The position numbers and the translations under genes were made by a program. A stretch of 5,201 nucleotides of DNA from an uncultured Eubacteriaceae bacterium. GTDB taxonomy: Bacteria > Bacillota > Clostridia > Lachnospirales > CAG-274. This document shows positions 4,286 to 5,201 of the stretch, piece after piece; the stretch's first letter is position 1, and every line of letters begins with the position of its first letter. The notes beneath the pieces were generated by a model, which saw nothing but the letters and a program-made list of their open reading frames with translations, ran no database searches and was not told the origin of the DNA. Location of the stretch: positions 1 through 5,201 of the forward strand of contig CANOGI010000163.1 in assembly GCA_947565475.1 (NCBI GenBank), in the 5' to 3' direction.

Positions 4286-5201
4286 ATGAATGATTTATCG
4301 GCTAAAATAGGTATTATCGGCGGGGGACAGCTTGGCAAGATGATGATTTTAGAGGCTAAGAAAATGGGATTTTACGTTACGGTTTTAGACCCGACGGAAG
4401 AATGTCCCTGTCACAGTATATGCGACGAGCATATTATCGCCGATTTTAACGACAGGGAGGCTATTCGTCTGCTTGCCTCAAAGTCGGATGTTATAACATA
4501 TGAATTTGAGCATATTGATTATAAATAGCTTACTCTTCTTGAAAAAGAGGGGAAAAAGGTTTATCCGACGGCGGGCAGTCTAAAAATTATTCAAGACAAG
4601 CTTACGCAGAAACTGACCCTTAGAGATGGCGGTATTCCAGCGGGGGATTTTGTTCCGGCGAAATCCCTGGAAGATATATATAAAGCTGGAGAGGAGTTCG
4701 GATATCCCCTTATTTTAAAGACCCGCACAGGCGGATACGATGGAAAGGGGAACGCTTTAATTAAGGACAAAAACGGGGTTTCCGACGCTTTTATCGCTTT
4801 AGGCGGAGGGAAAATTCAGCTTATGGCGGAAAAGTTCGTTAATTTTACTATGGAGATTTCTGTTCTCGCGTGCAGAGGAGTCTCGGGAGAAACAAAGGTA
4901 TATCCTGTCGGCGACAACAGGCATATTGACAATATTCTTCATAAAACAGTTGTTCCCGCTGATATTTCGGAGGAGACAACAAAAAAAGCTATGGAACTCG
5001 CTGAGAAAGTTATGAATGTATTTGACGGGGTGGGTATGTTCTGTGTCGAGATGTTTGTTACCGACAAAAATGATGTTTTAGTGAACGAGGTTGCCCCCAG
5101 ACCTCACAATTCAGGACACTATTCTATTGAGGGCTGTGTCGTGAGCCAGTTTGAAAATCATATAAGGGCCATAACGAATCTGCCTCTTGGAAGCACTAAA
5201 C
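4286..5201 (+). pseudogene. purK: N5-carboxyaminoimidazole ribonucleotide synthase, interrupted by in-frame TAG; 3' end beyond window
   Basis: PurK is an ATP-grasp enzyme of de novo purine synthesis that makes N5-CAIR from AIR, bicarbonate and ATP for PurE. The start has GGGGTG at 4273-4278, 7 bases before the ATG. The N-terminal domain shows GIIGGGQLGKMM (residues 9-20), LDP (34-36) and TYEFEHIDY (71-79). Codon 81 is TAG. The same frame then stays open for 224 codons to the window edge and keeps IIQDKLTQK (101-109), the ATP-binding KTRTGGYDGKG (145-155), VEMF with E255, and VNEVAPRPHNSGH (266-278) with E268. Family length is about 380 residues, so roughly 75 are missing off the edge. The stop falls between the N-terminal domain and the ATP-grasp domain. 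No start codon with a ribosome binding site follows it; the next in-frame ATG is residue 180. I read it as purK with a single nonsense codon. A sequencing error or amber read-through would make it functional. Confidence 0.9.
4526..4528 (+). other. In-frame TAG codon within purK
   Basis: The frame before and after this codon aligns continuously with PurK: IDYK, then TAG, then LTLLEKEGKKVYP. From memory, the B. subtilis protein reads IDYDAL here, so the TAG replaces one residue and no indel is involved. A single change from GAG, AAG or CAG would produce it. Confidence 0.85.

Overview
The window looks like low-GC Firmicutes chromosome, most likely an anaerobic member of the Clostridia. The evidence is AT-rich intergenic DNA, GGAGG-type ribosome binding sites, A/T-ending codons, and proteins of clostridial type: a small ECF sigma factor with a membrane-bound anti-sigma, a receiver/HD-GYP-like response regulator, and a PurK whose N-terminus resembles the Bacillus/Clostridium form. 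I cannot assign a genus from sequence alone.

Layout. Positions 1-256 hold the tail of a modular intergenic repeat followed by the leader of a two-gene operon. Positions 257-1823 encode an ECF sigma factor and, overlapping it by 29 bases, a single-pass membrane protein that is very probably its anti-sigma factor. Positions 1824-2495 contain no gene. They hold another repeat copy (probably two partial copies in tandem), a separate 129-base long-stem palindromic element, and the rho-independent terminator of the next gene. A response regulator lies on the minus strand at 2496-3530. It has an intact receiver domain and an HD-GYP-like output domain that has lost every histidine metal ligand. Its likely promoter, at 3761-3789, gives a leader of about 220 nt that contains a third repeat copy. 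Positions 3531-4285 contain no gene: they hold that leader, a divergent promoter region, and a 365-base hairpin-rich element bounded by 14-bp inverted repeats. From 4286 to the right edge runs purK (N5-carboxyaminoimidazole ribonucleotide synthase), open throughout except for one in-frame TAG at codon 81.

How the parts work together. The sigma/anti-sigma pair should form a self-contained envelope-sensing switch. The response regulator stands alone, with no sensor kinase in the window, and probably signals through protein contacts rather than cyclic-di-GMP hydrolysis. purK belongs to de novo purine synthesis. Nearly a third of the window is non-coding and is rich in small hairpins. The repeat copies share a hairpin with one compensatory base-pair change, and the copies nearest the left edge and in the regulator leader could be transcribed as 5' untranslated sequence. 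The two signals most worth following are this repeat family and the single amber codon in an otherwise intact purK.
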